DNA of 64,000 nt from JALHOQ01 sp038144835 (GCA_038144835.1 JAYQON010000001.1:40443-104442); one strand, 5' to 3'. Counted from the stretch's first letter, positions 35,387 to 44,942 are shown. Notes: a model not told the origin generated them from the sequence alone. Translations and numbers: made by a program.

Positions 35387-36037
35387 TTAGGGCGTGTATT
35401 TAATTTCATTCTCTATGTGGCTGTAAGCTGCTTGCCAGAGAAAAAAGTTAGAGATTCGAGACTCGCCACTGGTGCGAATCAATAGGTCAGGATCAGGCAA
35501 AAAAGAAGATGGCAGCAAGCGGGCGACAGTGGCCTCGTCGATATCCTGCTCACTGAGGGTGCCGAGACGGGCTTGGCGGGCGACCTCTTTAAAAGTATTG
35601 GTTAGCTCTTGCCGCCCTCCGTAGGATAGAGCAAACGTCAGAACCATGCCTGTGTTTTCCGCAGTATCGGCAATAGTCTCAACAACCACCTCGCGAACAA
35701 ACGGAGGAAGCCGCTGGATCTCGCCAATAGTTTTAAAGCGGATATTGTTGCGCATTAAAGTGCGTTTTTCGCGCAGAAGCTGTCGACGCAGCAAAAGCAT
35801 TAAAAGACTAACCTCGTCGCTCGGACGAAACCAATTTTCAGTGCTAAAGGCAAAAAGAGTCAAATAAGGCAGATTGAGCCGAGCGCACTCCTCAATGATG
35901 GTTTTGGCAACCTTGGCTCCTCGGATATGGCCGTAAACACGGCTATGTCGTCGTGCTTTCGCCCAGCGTCCATTGCCGTCCATTATAATCGCCAGGTGGC
36001 GAGGCAAGTTGAGTTGCATCAAACCTTCTGAAATCAA
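35387..36037 (-). CDS. uppS: Undecaprenyl diphosphate synthase UppS, C-terminus truncated
   Basis: Makes the undecaprenyl carrier from FPP and IPP. It has the MDGNGRWAK active-site region (catalytic Asp about residue 20), GAKVAKTIIEECA, LTLFAFSTENW and LIRTSGESRISNFFLWQAAYS. After that it ends with HIENEIKYTP instead of the usual AYSE-x-YFT...LWPDF tail. The conserved Glu (Glu213 in E. coli UppS, a Mg2+ ligand) and about 30 residues are missing. No other frame downstream carries that tail. The 216-residue length is short for the family. It may be a true variant, a pseudogene or a misjoin. Confidence 0.85.
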   Translation of the reverse strand: MISEGLMQLNLPRHLAIIMDGNGRWAKARRHSRVYGHIRGAKVAKTIIEECARLNLPYLTLFAFSTENWFRPSDEVSLLMLLLRRQLLREKRTLMRNNIRFKTIGEIQRLPPFVREVVVETIADTAENTGMVLTFALSYGGRQELTNTFKEVARQARLGTLSEQDIDEATVARLLPSSFLPDPDLLIRTSGESRISNFFLWQAAYSHIENEIKYTP

Positions 36038-36591
36038 ACTGTCATCAGCTCTTTTTCTTTATCTTCAGCCAAACCGTCGACTTTCTCAATGTAGTCATCG
36101 GTAAGTTTCTGAACTTCATCCTGTTGGCGTTTATTCTCATCTTCACTGATGAGCTTATCTTTGAGAGCTTTTTTGAGCTCGTCATTAGCGTCTCTACGCA
36201 CCATACGGACGGCTACACGGGCATCTTCGCAGATTTTCTTTACGTTTTTTACCAAGTCACGGCGACGTTCTTCAGTCAACTCAGGTACTTTAAGGCGAAT
36301 CACCTTGCCGTCATTCATAGGACTCATGCCGAGGTCACTTTTCACGATTGCGGCTTCAATCTCTTTTAAAATGGAAGTTTCCCAAGGGGAAATTAAAAAT
36401 GATCGGGCATCGGGAGTACTCAGAGCTGAAACTTGGTTTAACGGAGTGGGAGTACCGTAGTAATTCACCTTTATGCTGTCGAGCATGGAAACTTGTGCTC
36501 GACCTGTGCGAACCTTTTTCAACTCACCCATTAAAGACTGAAGAGCTTTTTCCATTTTTTCTTTAGAAGATATAGCAATGGCCGATGACAT
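36034..36591 (-). CDS. frr: Ribosome recycling factor
   Basis: Separates post-termination ribosomes with EF-G. It is a 185-residue three-helix-bundle protein. RTGRAQVSMLDSIKVNYYGTPTPLNQVS is the conserved N-terminal region, and PMNDGKVIRLKVPELTEERRRDLVK the middle. Complete. It lies between pyrH and uppS, overlapping uppS by 4 bp. Confidence 0.95.
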   Translation of the reverse strand: MSSAIAISSKEKMEKALQSLMGELKKVRTGRAQVSMLDSIKVNYYGTPTPLNQVSALSTPDARSFLISPWETSILKEIEAAIVKSDLGMSPMNDGKVIRLKVPELTEERRRDLVKNVKKICEDARVAVRMVRRDANDELKKALKDKLISEDENKRQQDEVQKLTDDYIEKVDGLAEDKEKELMTV

Positions 36592-36602
36592 ATTCCCTCT
36601 TT

Positions 36603-37319
36603 TTATCTCACGGTTGTGCCTATGGTTTCACCGCGCACAACGCGCGCGATATTTCCCGGCTTGTTTAAGTTGAAAGTAATGATCGGAAGCTTGTTATCCA
36701 TGCACAGGCTAATCGCTGTTGAGTCCATAACCTGTAAACCCTGCTTGAGTACATCCATATAGGTGAGCTCTTTAAACAGCAGTGCGTCTTCATGCTTTCT
36801 GGGATCTTTGTCATAGATCCCATCAACATTGGTCGCTTTCATAATTACATCAGCATTAATTTCCATCGCTCTCAACGATGCAGCCGTATCGGTGGTGAAG
36901 TAAGGATTGCCTGTACCTGCTGCAAAGATCACCAGTCGCCCTTTTTCCAGATGGCGAATGGCCCTCCGTCGAATGTAGGGTTCTGCGATTTGCGACATGA
37001 CAATGGCGGACTGCACGCGGGTAGCTAACCCACGTTTTTCTAGCGCATCTTGCATGGCCATGCTGTTGATCACAGTGGCAAGCATGCCCATATAATCTGA
37101 ACTAGCTCTGTCCATACCCTGGGCAGCTTGAGATACCCCGCGTACAAAATTGCCGCCACCAATCACGAGGCCGATCTCGACGCCGAGATCATAGGCCTCT
37201 TTTACATCGTCAGCGATCTGACCGATGGTTTGGGAATGAATACCTAAATGCTGAGCGCCGGCTAAGGCCTCGCCGCTCAGCTTGAGAAGGATACGACGAA
37301 ATTTGCTCTTAGATGCCAA
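36603..37319 (-). CDS. pyrH: Uridylate kinase PyrH
   Basis: Phosphorylates UMP to UDP; amino-acid-kinase fold, 238 residues. RILLKLSGEALAG, VIGGGNFVRG, GRLVIFAAGTGNPYFTTDTAASLRA and MKATNVDGIYDKDPRK are all present. It lies in the tsf-pyrH-frr order. Confidence 0.96.
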   Translation of the reverse strand: MASKSKFRRILLKLSGEALAGAQHLGIHSQTIGQIADDVKEAYDLGVEIGLVIGGGNFVRGVSQAAQGMDRASSDYMGMLATVINSMAMQDALEKRGLATRVQSAIVMSQIAEPYIRRRAIRHLEKGRLVIFAAGTGNPYFTTDTAASLRAMEINADVIMKATNVDGIYDKDPRKHEDALLFKELTYMDVLKQGLQVMDSTAISLCMDNKLPIITFNLNKPGNIARVVRGETIGTTVR

Positions 37320-37328
37320 GCCATTTCC

Positions 37329-37979
37329 TTATTGTTTGGCGTAAGCGGCCACTTCGGCTGCGAAGTCTTCCTTTTTCTTTTCGATGCCTTCACCAAGTTC
37401 AAAACGCACAAAACGGCGAATAACAATGTTTTCACCAATTTTTGCGATTAACTCTTGCAGCATTTCGCTAACCGACTTGTCCGGATTTTTAACGAACTTC
37501 TGGTCAAGGAGACAGATCTCAGAAGCCCACTTTTTGATTTGGCCATCTAGGATCTTCTCTAGAAACTCTGGCTTTTTGCCTTCTTCAAGCGCTTTAGCAC
37601 GTAAGACGGCAGCTTCACGTTCGCGAGTGGTTACATCTATATCTGACTGCTGAACAAACTGGGGCCCCAGAGCTGCGATATGCATGGCAATATCGCGAAC
37701 AAAGTTTTGGAACTCTTCGTTTCGAGCCACGAAGTCGGTCTCTGAGTTGACTTCAAGCAGAACACCGATTCGGCCACCTGCATGGATATAAGAGGTGACC
37801 AAACCTTCAGCCGCTACTCGGCCAGATTTTTTGGCGGCCTTACTCAAACCTTTAGCGCGTAGCCAATCGACGGCTTTTTCAAAGTCGCCCGAATTTTCTT
37901 CGAGCGCCTTTTTGCAATCCATCATGCCGGCGCCGGTCTTTTCACGCAGTTCTTTTACAGCGGTTGCACTGATCGACAT
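37329..37979 (-). CDS. tsf: Translation elongation factor Ts
   Basis: The nucleotide-exchange factor for EF-Tu. The N-terminal TDEL-like motif is KTGAGMMDCKKAL, followed by the GRVAAEG and NSETDFVARNEEFQ regions. At 216 residues it is shorter than E. coli EF-Ts (~283), as in several delta-proteobacterial or Thermus-type short forms. 17 bp separate it from the rpsB stop. Confidence 0.93.
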   Translation of the reverse strand: MSISATAVKELREKTGAGMMDCKKALEENSGDFEKAVDWLRAKGLSKAAKKSGRVAAEGLVTSYIHAGGRIGVLLEVNSETDFVARNEEFQNFVRDIAMHIAALGPQFVQQSDIDVTTREREAAVLRAKALEEGKKPEFLEKILDGQIKKWASEICLLDQKFVKNPDKSVSEMLQELIAKIGENIVIRRFVRFELGEGIEKKKEDFAAEVAAYAKQ

Positions 37980-37996
37980 AAATATTCCTGCCTTGT

Positions 37997-38923
37997 CTAT
38001 TCTTTATCGGAAGTATCAGCTTCTGAGTCTGTCTCGGGAGACTGCTCAAGTTCCATTTGAATTTCCACATCTTCAGCCGTACCAGCAGCCACCAACTTAC
38101 GACCTTTGGATACCTTGACCACCGCAGGACCAGCTGCGGGAGCAGGTTCTGGTGCGCGACTTGGACGAGCGACGCGTTCTTCAGTGCGCTCAACTCGAAC
38201 TTCTTTCGTTTTATCGCCGGAAGCGCGCACTTTCTCTTGATATCGTTTGCTTCCTTCAAGATATGCGTCAGCAACGAGGTTGGCGAAAAGTTTGATTGAG
38301 CGAATCGCGTCGTCATTGCCGGGAATTGGGAAATCAATCGCCTCTGGATCGACGTTAGTGTCTGCAATGCCGACGACTGGAATACCAATCTTTTTGGCTT
38401 CGGCAACGGCAATATGTTCTTTGTTAAGATCGACAACAAACATACAAGATGGTGGCTCTTTCATTTCACGAATGCCGTCGAGGTGTTCGTTAAGACGCAG
38501 ATATTCCTTTTCTATACGGGCGCGTTCTTTTTTCGAAAAATATTAGAGTTAGCCCTGTTCTCGCATTTTATCAATCGTCGTGAGGCGGTCGGTGGTCGAT
38601 TTGCTTGTTTGAAAATTAGTCAACATTCCGCCCAGCCAGCGCTTAGTGACATAGTACTGTCCACACTTGGCAGCAGCTTCCCGAATGGGCTCAACAGCTT
38701 GCTTTTTTGTGCCGACAAAAATGAGTCTGCCGCCATCGGCAGCGACTTTAGCTACGAATTCGGCAGCATTTTTTGCGCTAATCACTGACTTCTGTAAGTC
38801 AATGATATGGATTCCACCGCGATCTGTGTAGACATACGGCTTCATTTTGGGATTCCACCGTTGAGTTTGGTGGCCGAAGTGCACGCCCGCGTCGAGCATG
38901 TCTTTCATAGTGATTTGTGGCAT
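37997..38923 (-). pseudogene. rpsB: 30S ribosomal protein S2 gene interrupted by two in-frame UAA codons
   Basis: One frame covers the whole gene. The N-terminal part (38923 down to 38549) starts MPQITMKDMLDAGVHFGHQ and ends KMREQG. The same frame then reads stop-L-stop before YFSKKERARIEKEYL and on to MKEPPSCMFVVDLNKEHIA. The two TAA codons are at 38549-38551 and 38543-38545. Reading through would give normal S2, with the family's usual G-x-(F/Y)-E-x-F region replaced by stop codons. The C-terminus has a long Pro/Glu/Asp-rich tail. Sequence error or genuine disruption cannot be told apart here. AGGAGG precedes the ATG, and no stronger signal is seen in the 134-bp upstream gap. Confidence 0.85.
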
Positions 38924-39058
38924 AGGTTTTCCTCCTGGTTAAGCCACCTTTCCGCGTGATCTGAACACCACGATTAACGCAATGGTCAAATCCAAGGCCG
39001 TCAAACAAATACGGCACCAGAAGACCCGCAGAAAGTGAGTCGATTTAAGGAATTGGAG

Positions 39059-40173
39059 TTAGCACGAAGCCCCAAGCTCCGGCAACTCTTTTGCGTTAGG
39101 AGCCAGTTCCCTCAAAAGATCCTTTGCTACGGCCAGGCTAGCAAGAGCCCCTGGCTGCGCAGAGAGACAGTGACTAGCTAAGTAAAGGTTGGAAATTTCA
39201 GGGAATTGGAAGGCGAATTTGGTTTTTAGACTGTGGTGACCAACGGCATTGGCGAGCACGTAAATCTTTTCTTCAACCTTACCATCGAGCGCTAAGGGCC
39301 AGGCNNNNNNNNNNCAACGAGCCCTAAGTGCCAGGCTCGCTTCAGTTGGCGTTTTATGTGCCGAATGCATTGGCCTATGAATTCGTGTTCAGTCTCACGA
39401 TCACCCGGAACCAGAGTCATCCATTTAGAGATCTCGCCTGAAACTCGGCCAACTACGGGTTCAAATTCCTTGGCATTGTGGATAAATATGCGGATAGCGC
39501 TATCATCCACCAAGGGTGGAGTGTGCTGAAGCTCCAATATAACGGACGTCCAGGAGAGCATTCTTGCCAGTCGCGTGCGGTATTTGCCAGGGAGTTCCTC
39601 GCCACCAATGAGCTGATTGAGCGAGCTGGGATGCGGTGTAAATATGTAACGAGCGGCTTTAAAAGTTTTATCACCGTTCACCACTATCTCATCCACCAAG
39701 CCGTCTTTAATTTTAAATTGGGTCACTTCCGACATGGTGTGGGCTGTGAGCGGAAGTTGCTCCGCTAAGCCGCGCACGAGGTGTTCAATTCCAGGCTCAA
39801 TGATGGCCTCATGGGTGTGACTGAAGTAGGAGAGCTCGTCGGCCGAAAGAAAATGAGTATCTCCAAAGCCAGCAAAATTGCGCCATTTACCTTCGTCGAA
39901 CACCTGGGGGCGGTGGTCTTGAACTTTATGCTGTAGGGGAATGGGAGCCATGGCGCGAGCCCACTCTAAAATGTCCAAGCTTTCGTTCGTGGCCGGAAAA
40001 AAATCCAGTGTTGGAGAGGAGTATGGTGCAACCGTACTCTGTCGGCGATAACGGCCGCCAAGAGTTTCTCTGGCCTCGAGGAGCATAACGGACTGGCCCA
40101 AACCATGTAGTCGACGGGCTAGTAACAATCCAGTTAATCCGCTGCCAATGATGATGGTGTCGATGTTGTTCAT
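39059..40173 (-). CDS. FAD-dependent amine-oxidase/protoporphyrinogen-oxidase-like protein, split by an N gap
   Basis: The N-terminal FAD site is IIIGSGLTGLLLARRLHGLG and ends in the LLEARETLGGR motif of amine-oxidase-like flavoproteins. A 10-N gap (39305-39314) lies in the C-terminal third. The protein continues after it in a different frame with the amine-oxidase-type end (NLYLASHCLSAQPGALASL). The true gap length therefore differs from 10 (it should be 2 modulo 3), and this is one gene. About 370 residues are seen. It overlaps the upstream zinc-ribbon gene by 4 bp. Substrate unknown. Confidence 0.8.
39305..39314. other. Assembly gap of 10 N
   Basis: Ten Ns within the flavoprotein. The coding frame differs on the two sides, so the true missing length is not 10. 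Confidence 0.95.
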
Positions 40174-41060
40174 AGAGGCTTTAAATCACCCTTTCTAGTG
40201 TTCGAATTCAAGTTCTTCTTTATAACGCTGGCAATTTTTGTGATCAGCCACCTTACAACTCTCCGACGCCGACGACCGCGGGAAAGAACGCGTGCGAGAG
40301 ACGGAGACCCTTTATAATAAAGCCAAATGCAGCGTCGGCCTAGTTTATTTCGGCGCAGAACTTGGTCGCGAAAACGCCGCAACCAGTAGAGTTCCCAAGC
40401 TTCTGTGTTCTCAGCAAAAGCAGCTGTGGCCAAGAAGCAAGGTCCACGTTTGGATTTTGCCGATTTCAACAGGGTTTTGAATATTTCAGGGTTTTTGGCT
40501 GATCGGACAATGGCGTCCGCCTGTCTGGTAATCTCGGAGTAAAGTGAGCTGTAGGGAAGAAATTCAGATAACTTTTGTGCCGCTGCGGTCTGTCGCTGGG
40601 CGTAGTTCGGATGCGTGTCATAGATCCGGACAAGATCCCAATAAACAGATGCCAGAACTGTCATTTCTTTGGAATGTGACGACTTATTAAAAACTTCGGG
40701 AGATAGGTTTCCTTGAGGTAGATCATAAGCCAACTCAAGAACGCGGAGATATTTTTCGTATTGGACAGCGGCTTCCAGGTAGGCCTTTTGCAGCATGAGT
40801 GCTCGTGCACTTTTAACTAAGTCAACACGGTTTTTCCAAAGATGCAGTTTGTTTTTTTCACGTTGCTTTCGCTCCATCCTTAATTTTAAGCCTTGAGGTA
40901 TACTGCCCGTGGACGAGCGATAACAATCTGGGCACACCGCTTCGCGAGCTGACCCTAATTCAGAGTCATCGCTCGACGAGTTTACTTCTCCTGCCATTGG
41001 AACTAGATGATCGACCGAGGCCCCGCATTGGGGGCATATCTGAGTTTGCGCACCAGCCAT
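40170..41060 (-). CDS. Zinc-ribbon protein with a CFI-box C-terminus
   Basis: Starts at an ATG 7 bp after the priA stop (MAGAQTQICPQCG). A zinc ribbon of CPQC ... CPDC lies in the first ~55 residues. A helical middle region with TPR-like character follows. Near the C-terminus sits CFLATAAFAENTEAWELYWLRRFRDQVLRRNKLGR, the CFI/TAAYG-type box that many bacteria place at the C-terminus of varied proteins. It ends strongly basic. The frame also extends to 41135, overlapping priA. Function unknown. Confidence 0.72.
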   Translation of the reverse strand: MAGAQTQICPQCGASVDHLVPMAGEVNSSSDDSELGSAREAVCPDCYRSSTGSIPQGLKLRMERKQREKNKLHLWKNRVDLVKSARALMLQKAYLEAAVQYEKYLRVLELAYDLPQGNLSPEVFNKSSHSKEMTVLASVYWDLVRIYDTHPNYAQRQTAAAQKLSEFLPYSSLYSEITRQADAIVRSAKNPEIFKTLLKSAKSKRGPCFLATAAFAENTEAWELYWLRRFRDQVLRRNKLGRRCIWLYYKGSPSLARVLSRGRRRRRVVRWLITKIASVIKKNLNSNTRKGDLKPL

Positions 41061-41067
41061 GCCCTCA

Positions 41068-43086
41068 TTACAGCATTGCGAAGGGGTCGATGTCGACCTG
41101 GACCTTGGTCGCTGAAGGAAGCCAATCAGAACCATTCAATAATTGGCGACAAAATGGATTGAGTTTGGCCGGGCTATTGCATTTTACGATGATTTGAAAG
41201 CGATAACGGTTGCGGAGCTTGAATAGCGGAGCTTTGGCTGGCCCAAGCACCTGGATCCCAGATTGATAGCCTGCAAACTGTTTCTGTAAAGTCTGGGCTC
41301 TTGAAACAATTCGCTGCCCCGCGAGAGCTCCATTTTTTTCATTCGCACTTTGAATGCGTATCATGGCCATGCGTGAGTAGGGTGGATAAAAAAGATCCTC
41401 ACGCTCTCTTAGTTCAGAGGTGGCAAAACTTCGAAAATCTGCCTTAAGGGTATGAATGATACTGGTGTGACCCGGATCGTAAGTTTGGATCACCACCCGC
41501 CCTGCCGTCTGGCGACCCGAGCGGCCGCTCACTTGCGTGAGCAATTGAAAGCTACGTTCGCTGGCGCGAAAATCGGGCCAGTGAAAACCAATGTCTGCCA
41601 AAACTAAACCAACAAGATTTAGTTTTGGAAAATCCAGGCCTTTGGCAATCATTTGGGTCCCAATCAATAAGTCGACGCGCTGTTGTTCAACGTCGGCAAT
41701 AAGCTTTTCAAGCTGTTCCCGAGACTGAATTTCGTCTCTATCTGCACGAGCAATTCGGCAATCTGGGAAAAGCTCAGCCATGTCTTTTTCGAGCCGCTCC
41801 GTGCCCAGCCCTAGTGGTTCCACTGGAAACTCTTTGCAGTCTGGGCAAGTTTCAGCCAAGCGTTCGCTGTAATCGCAATAATGGCATACCAAATGAGATT
41901 GACCGTGTAGAGTCAAGGCCACTGAGCAATTTGGGCATTCTGCGGAATAGCCACAACCATGGCACTGAGCTGCTTGAGCCACTCCACGCCGGTTTAAAAA
42001 TAAGGCGGCTTGTTCGCCCCTTGCAAAAACTTCCTGTAGTTCGAGGTGTAATTGATCCGATAGCCAATAGGGTAGATTCGAAGGTTCATCTCGGCGCTGT
42101 CGATATTGCTCGCGTAGATCAACCACTTCGATTTGTGGTAGGGCTCTAGAGTTCACCCGTTGGGTCATGGAGTGAAGTTGGTATTTACCATTCAAAACAT
42201 TATTCCATGATTCTAGAGATGGTGTCGCCGATCCGAGAACAATTGGAATATTGAGTCGCTTTGCTAAAACAACTGCGGCATCGCGGGCATGGTACTTGAG
42301 CTTCTCGTCCTGCTTGTAGCTGGGTTCGTGCTCTTCATCGAGAACTATCACGCCGAGATCGGGCATTGGGCAAAATAGCGCCGAACGAGCTCCGATCAGA
42401 ATTTTTTTATTTTGATCAACTATGCTCCACCATTGGGTGGTTTTTTCACGTGGCGTGAGATGCGAGTGAAGTACGGCAACACAACCGGGAAACCGCTTGG
42501 AAAAACGTTCGATCAATTGAGGAGTAAGCGAAATTTCAGGCACTAAAACAAGGCCTCGTCGCCCTTTGGCTAGAGTTTCTTCCAGAAGGTGTAAATAGAC
42601 TTCGGTTTTTCCTGAACCGGTTACTCCATGTAGAAGGTGAACTGAAAAATCTTGTTGTGCCTGTAGACCTTCGAGAACGGTTTTTTGCTCCGTTGTCAGT
42701 GGTGGAGGAGGGAATTTTTCGGTGTCTTCACGAAAGAGGGGCGGCTTGCGGCTAACCCGTGACGAGCTTTTTTTGAGGGGAGGAAAGATCGAGTCTGTGA
42801 CTTGGCCCAAGGGGTGAATATAGTACTGGGAGAGCCACTCCAACCAATCCATATACGCCTCTGGTATCGCCGGGCGCTCTTCATCGACACTGAGAATGCG
42901 TTTAAGGTTTAGATTGTCAGGAACCGAACTACAAGCGGCAATGACTACGCCTTGTGTCTGACGCCGACCAAGCGGAACTTTGACAGCTTGTCCGCGACTG
43001 AGGTTTTGCCCAGATTCCGGAGGGAGATAAGAGAGAGCCTCCGGCAACGGCGCATCTACGGCGACTAAGTATGAAGAAGCACTCAT
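41068..43086 (-). CDS. priA: Primosomal protein N' (replication restart helicase PriA)
   Basis: A 3'-5' helicase that restarts stalled forks. It has an N-terminal DNA-binding domain, Walker A GVTGSGKTEVY, DEEH box (IVLDEEHEPSYKQDEKL), and a double zinc-binding stretch CHGCGYSAECPNC ... CHYC ... CPDC within the helicase. Then GTQMIAKGLDFPKLNLVG and SGRSGR follow. At 672 residues it is near normal. It overlaps the hypothetical exported protein by 4 bp. Confidence 0.95.
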   Translation of the reverse strand: MSASSYLVAVDAPLPEALSYLPPESGQNLSRGQAVKVPLGRRQTQGVVIAACSSVPDNLNLKRILSVDEERPAIPEAYMDWLEWLSQYYIHPLGQVTDSIFPPLKKSSSRVSRKPPLFREDTEKFPPPPLTTEQKTVLEGLQAQQDFSVHLLHGVTGSGKTEVYLHLLEETLAKGRRGLVLVPEISLTPQLIERFSKRFPGCVAVLHSHLTPREKTTQWWSIVDQNKKILIGARSALFCPMPDLGVIVLDEEHEPSYKQDEKLKYHARDAAVVLAKRLNIPIVLGSATPSLESWNNVLNGKYQLHSMTQRVNSRALPQIEVVDLREQYRQRRDEPSNLPYWLSDQLHLELQEVFARGEQAALFLNRRGVAQAAQCHGCGYSAECPNCSVALTLHGQSHLVCHYCDYSERLAETCPDCKEFPVEPLGLGTERLEKDMAELFPDCRIARADRDEIQSREQLEKLIADVEQQRVDLLIGTQMIAKGLDFPKLNLVGLVLADIGFHWPDFRASERSFQLLTQVSGRSGRQTAGRVVIQTYDPGHTSIIHTLKADFRSFATSELREREDLFYPPYSRMAMIRIQSANEKNGALAGQRIVSRAQTLQKQFAGYQSGIQVLGPAKAPLFKLRNRYRFQIIVKCNSPAKLNPFCRQLLNGSDWLPSATKVQVDIDPFAML

Positions 43087-43919
43087 CGAAATCTCAGGTA
43101 AAACTCTCGTAATCCTGTTAAATCGGGCAGACGTAGATTGTCTTTAGAAGGACTCAATCCACTAGATTTCAAACGTTTATCGTTGGCAGTTATTTTGCCG
43201 GCATTTTTTACAGAAAGAGTTTTCACCTCAATTTTAAATCCGCCAAATTCATAAGTCCGCGAACGAGGAAACCACAATCCATCTTCAAATTTTACATACT
43301 CATCGGCGCGCAAAAGGACCTGATTGGCGCTTTTGTATTTGCGTAAAACAAACTGATCTTGTTCAAGCCACAACGTAGGGGAGTCGTCGTTTAATGGAAG
43401 CATGCCAATGGCCCAAGAAACAGAGCCTCCAGCCCGACTAAGCCGAATAAAACTAGGTGGTTCATACATGGGTAAGCCCTCTGAATTCATGGGCGGGCGG
43501 TCATGCAGAGAGTCTGGTGGAGTGACTCGCAGTTGAACCATACGGGAGCGCAGGTATTTTCCCGTACGGAAGTGAAAAAGTGGCTCCAGCCATTCGTCGC
43601 CAAGGCGCTGGTTTTTAACCTGGCCACCGTCAATATAGGACTTCATAGAGCCAGTAAAAATAATAGATCCCTCCACCAAACCCTTGAGAGGGCCGCGACC
43701 CTCTAGACTCACGCTCAAGCTGCTTTCGCCAGCCACAAGCCAAGACTCTTTTACTGAGTACTGTTCCGCCTCATGACGGTAGATCACCTCTTGTTCAATT
43801 TTATAAGCGGATCTGCCATGTTGCTCAGCTGCTCGAGAGGAGATCATAGACCATTCAGGAATATAGGCGTGAGCGCAAAGACTTAACCAACTCACTAAAA
43901 ATAAAAGCATGCTCATCAC
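43083..43919 (-). CDS. Exported protein of unknown function (LolA/DUF-like)
   Basis: A 278-residue protein with a cleavable signal peptide (about residues 1-19, LCAHA). A beta-rich body follows, with LWLEQDQFVLRKYKSANQVLLRADEYVKFEDGLWFPRS, a pattern like the outer-membrane lipoprotein-sorting superfamily. No family assignment can be made with confidence. It lies between galU (4-bp overlap) and priA. Confidence 0.6.
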   Translation of the reverse strand: MMSMLLFLVSWLSLCAHAYIPEWSMISSRAAEQHGRSAYKIEQEVIYRHEAEQYSVKESWLVAGESSLSVSLEGRGPLKGLVEGSIIFTGSMKSYIDGGQVKNQRLGDEWLEPLFHFRTGKYLRSRMVQLRVTPPDSLHDRPPMNSEGLPMYEPPSFIRLSRAGGSVSWAIGMLPLNDDSPTLWLEQDQFVLRKYKSANQVLLRADEYVKFEDGLWFPRSRTYEFGGFKIEVKTLSVKNAGKITANDKRLKSSGLSPSKDNLRLPDLTGLREFYLRFR

Positions 43920-44791
43920 CCTCCGAAATTTTGACGTAAATATTTTTCCAGGGCGGCGCCAATTTCTGGATGTTTGAGCCCGACCTCAATGTTGGCTTGC
44001 AGAAACCCAAGCTTGTCTCCGGCATCGAATCGTTGCGCATCCAGAGTTGTCGCTAGAAGACCCTTTCGCTTAGCCAACGACGCCATTGCATCGGTCAATT
44101 GAATCTCACCACCACGACCAGGCTTAGTGTTACTTAAATCTTTGAAAAGTTCAGCATCAAAAACATAGCGGCCGGGTAAGGCGAGACGACTGGGCGCTTG
44201 CGAGGGCTGGGGCTTTTCCACCACATCATGGACTGACCAGAGATTGCTCCCTTTTTCGGTTACGGCCACAATCCCATACTTAGCAACGTCAGTCTCTGGC
44301 ACGGGCATCACGGCGACGGTGGAAATGCCGGTTTCTTCGAAGACCTTGGTGAGTTGAGCAATACCCGAGGCTTTTCCTGGGTGGTTCAGCATAATTTCAT
44401 CGCCTAGAAGTACGGCGAACGGTTCATTGCCAACGGCGGGCTGTGCGCAGAGCACGGCATGCCCGAGCCCCAATGCTTGCTTCTGACGGATGCTGATGAC
44501 AGTCAGCTTTTTGCGCAGCTCAATCACTGGCTGTAGAAGATGCAGTTGGCCTGATTTTGCCAGGGTATCCTCGATTTCGTACGAGGTATCAAAAAAATCA
44601 ATGATAGCGGTCTTGCCACGACCTTCGATAAAAACAACCTCTTCAATTCCTGCGGCGACGATCTCTTCGATAATATATAATAGAATTGGTTTATCTACGA
44701 TCGGCAGCATTTCTTTAGGTATTGTCTTGGTTGCGGGCAGGAAGCGAGTTCCTAATCCGGCAGCGGGTATAACAGCTTTGCGCACTTTCAT
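43916..44791 (-). CDS. galU: UTP-glucose-1-phosphate uridylyltransferase GalU
   Basis: Makes UDP-glucose, a precursor for surface polysaccharide and the epimerase at the window's start. The signature is complete: RKAVIPAAGLGTRFLPATKTIPKEMLPIVDKPI, with EGRGKTAI and the LGLGHAVLCAQ segment. About 291 residues from the ATG at 44791 (MKVRKAVIP). The longer frame to 44854 has no family support. The downstream gene starts at the GalU stop with 4-bp overlap. Confidence 0.93.
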   Translation of the reverse strand: MKVRKAVIPAAGLGTRFLPATKTIPKEMLPIVDKPILLYIIEEIVAAGIEEVVFIEGRGKTAIIDFFDTSYEIEDTLAKSGQLHLLQPVIELRKKLTVISIRQKQALGLGHAVLCAQPAVGNEPFAVLLGDEIMLNHPGKASGIAQLTKVFEETGISTVAVMPVPETDVAKYGIVAVTEKGSNLWSVHDVVEKPQPSQAPSRLALPGRYVFDAELFKDLSNTKPGRGGEIQLTDAMASLAKRKGLLATTLDAQRFDAGDKLGFLQANIEVGLKHPEIGAALEKYLRQNFGG

Positions 44792-44912
44792 GACTCTGAA
44801 AGTTTCATAAGGCACTACACGCGGCAAGTGTTTGTGCTGCATGTCCCAAGCCAATGCACGCTCAGATCCAGATTAAAGTTTCGTCCCAATTTAAAACAAT
44901 GGGGCCCTCTCC

Positions 44913-44942
44913 AGGACCGTAAAAAGGTCCTAATGCTTTTTT
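44913..44942 (+). terminator. Hairpin plus T-run in the galU/lipoprotein divergent region
   Basis: A 6-bp stem (AGGACC ... GGTCCT, 7-nt loop) followed by a 6-T run, on the plus strand, about 50 bp before the lipoprotein ATG. No plus-strand gene lies upstream, so it is either the end of a short RNA or a leader attenuator. Structure only; no conserved family. Confidence 0.45.
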
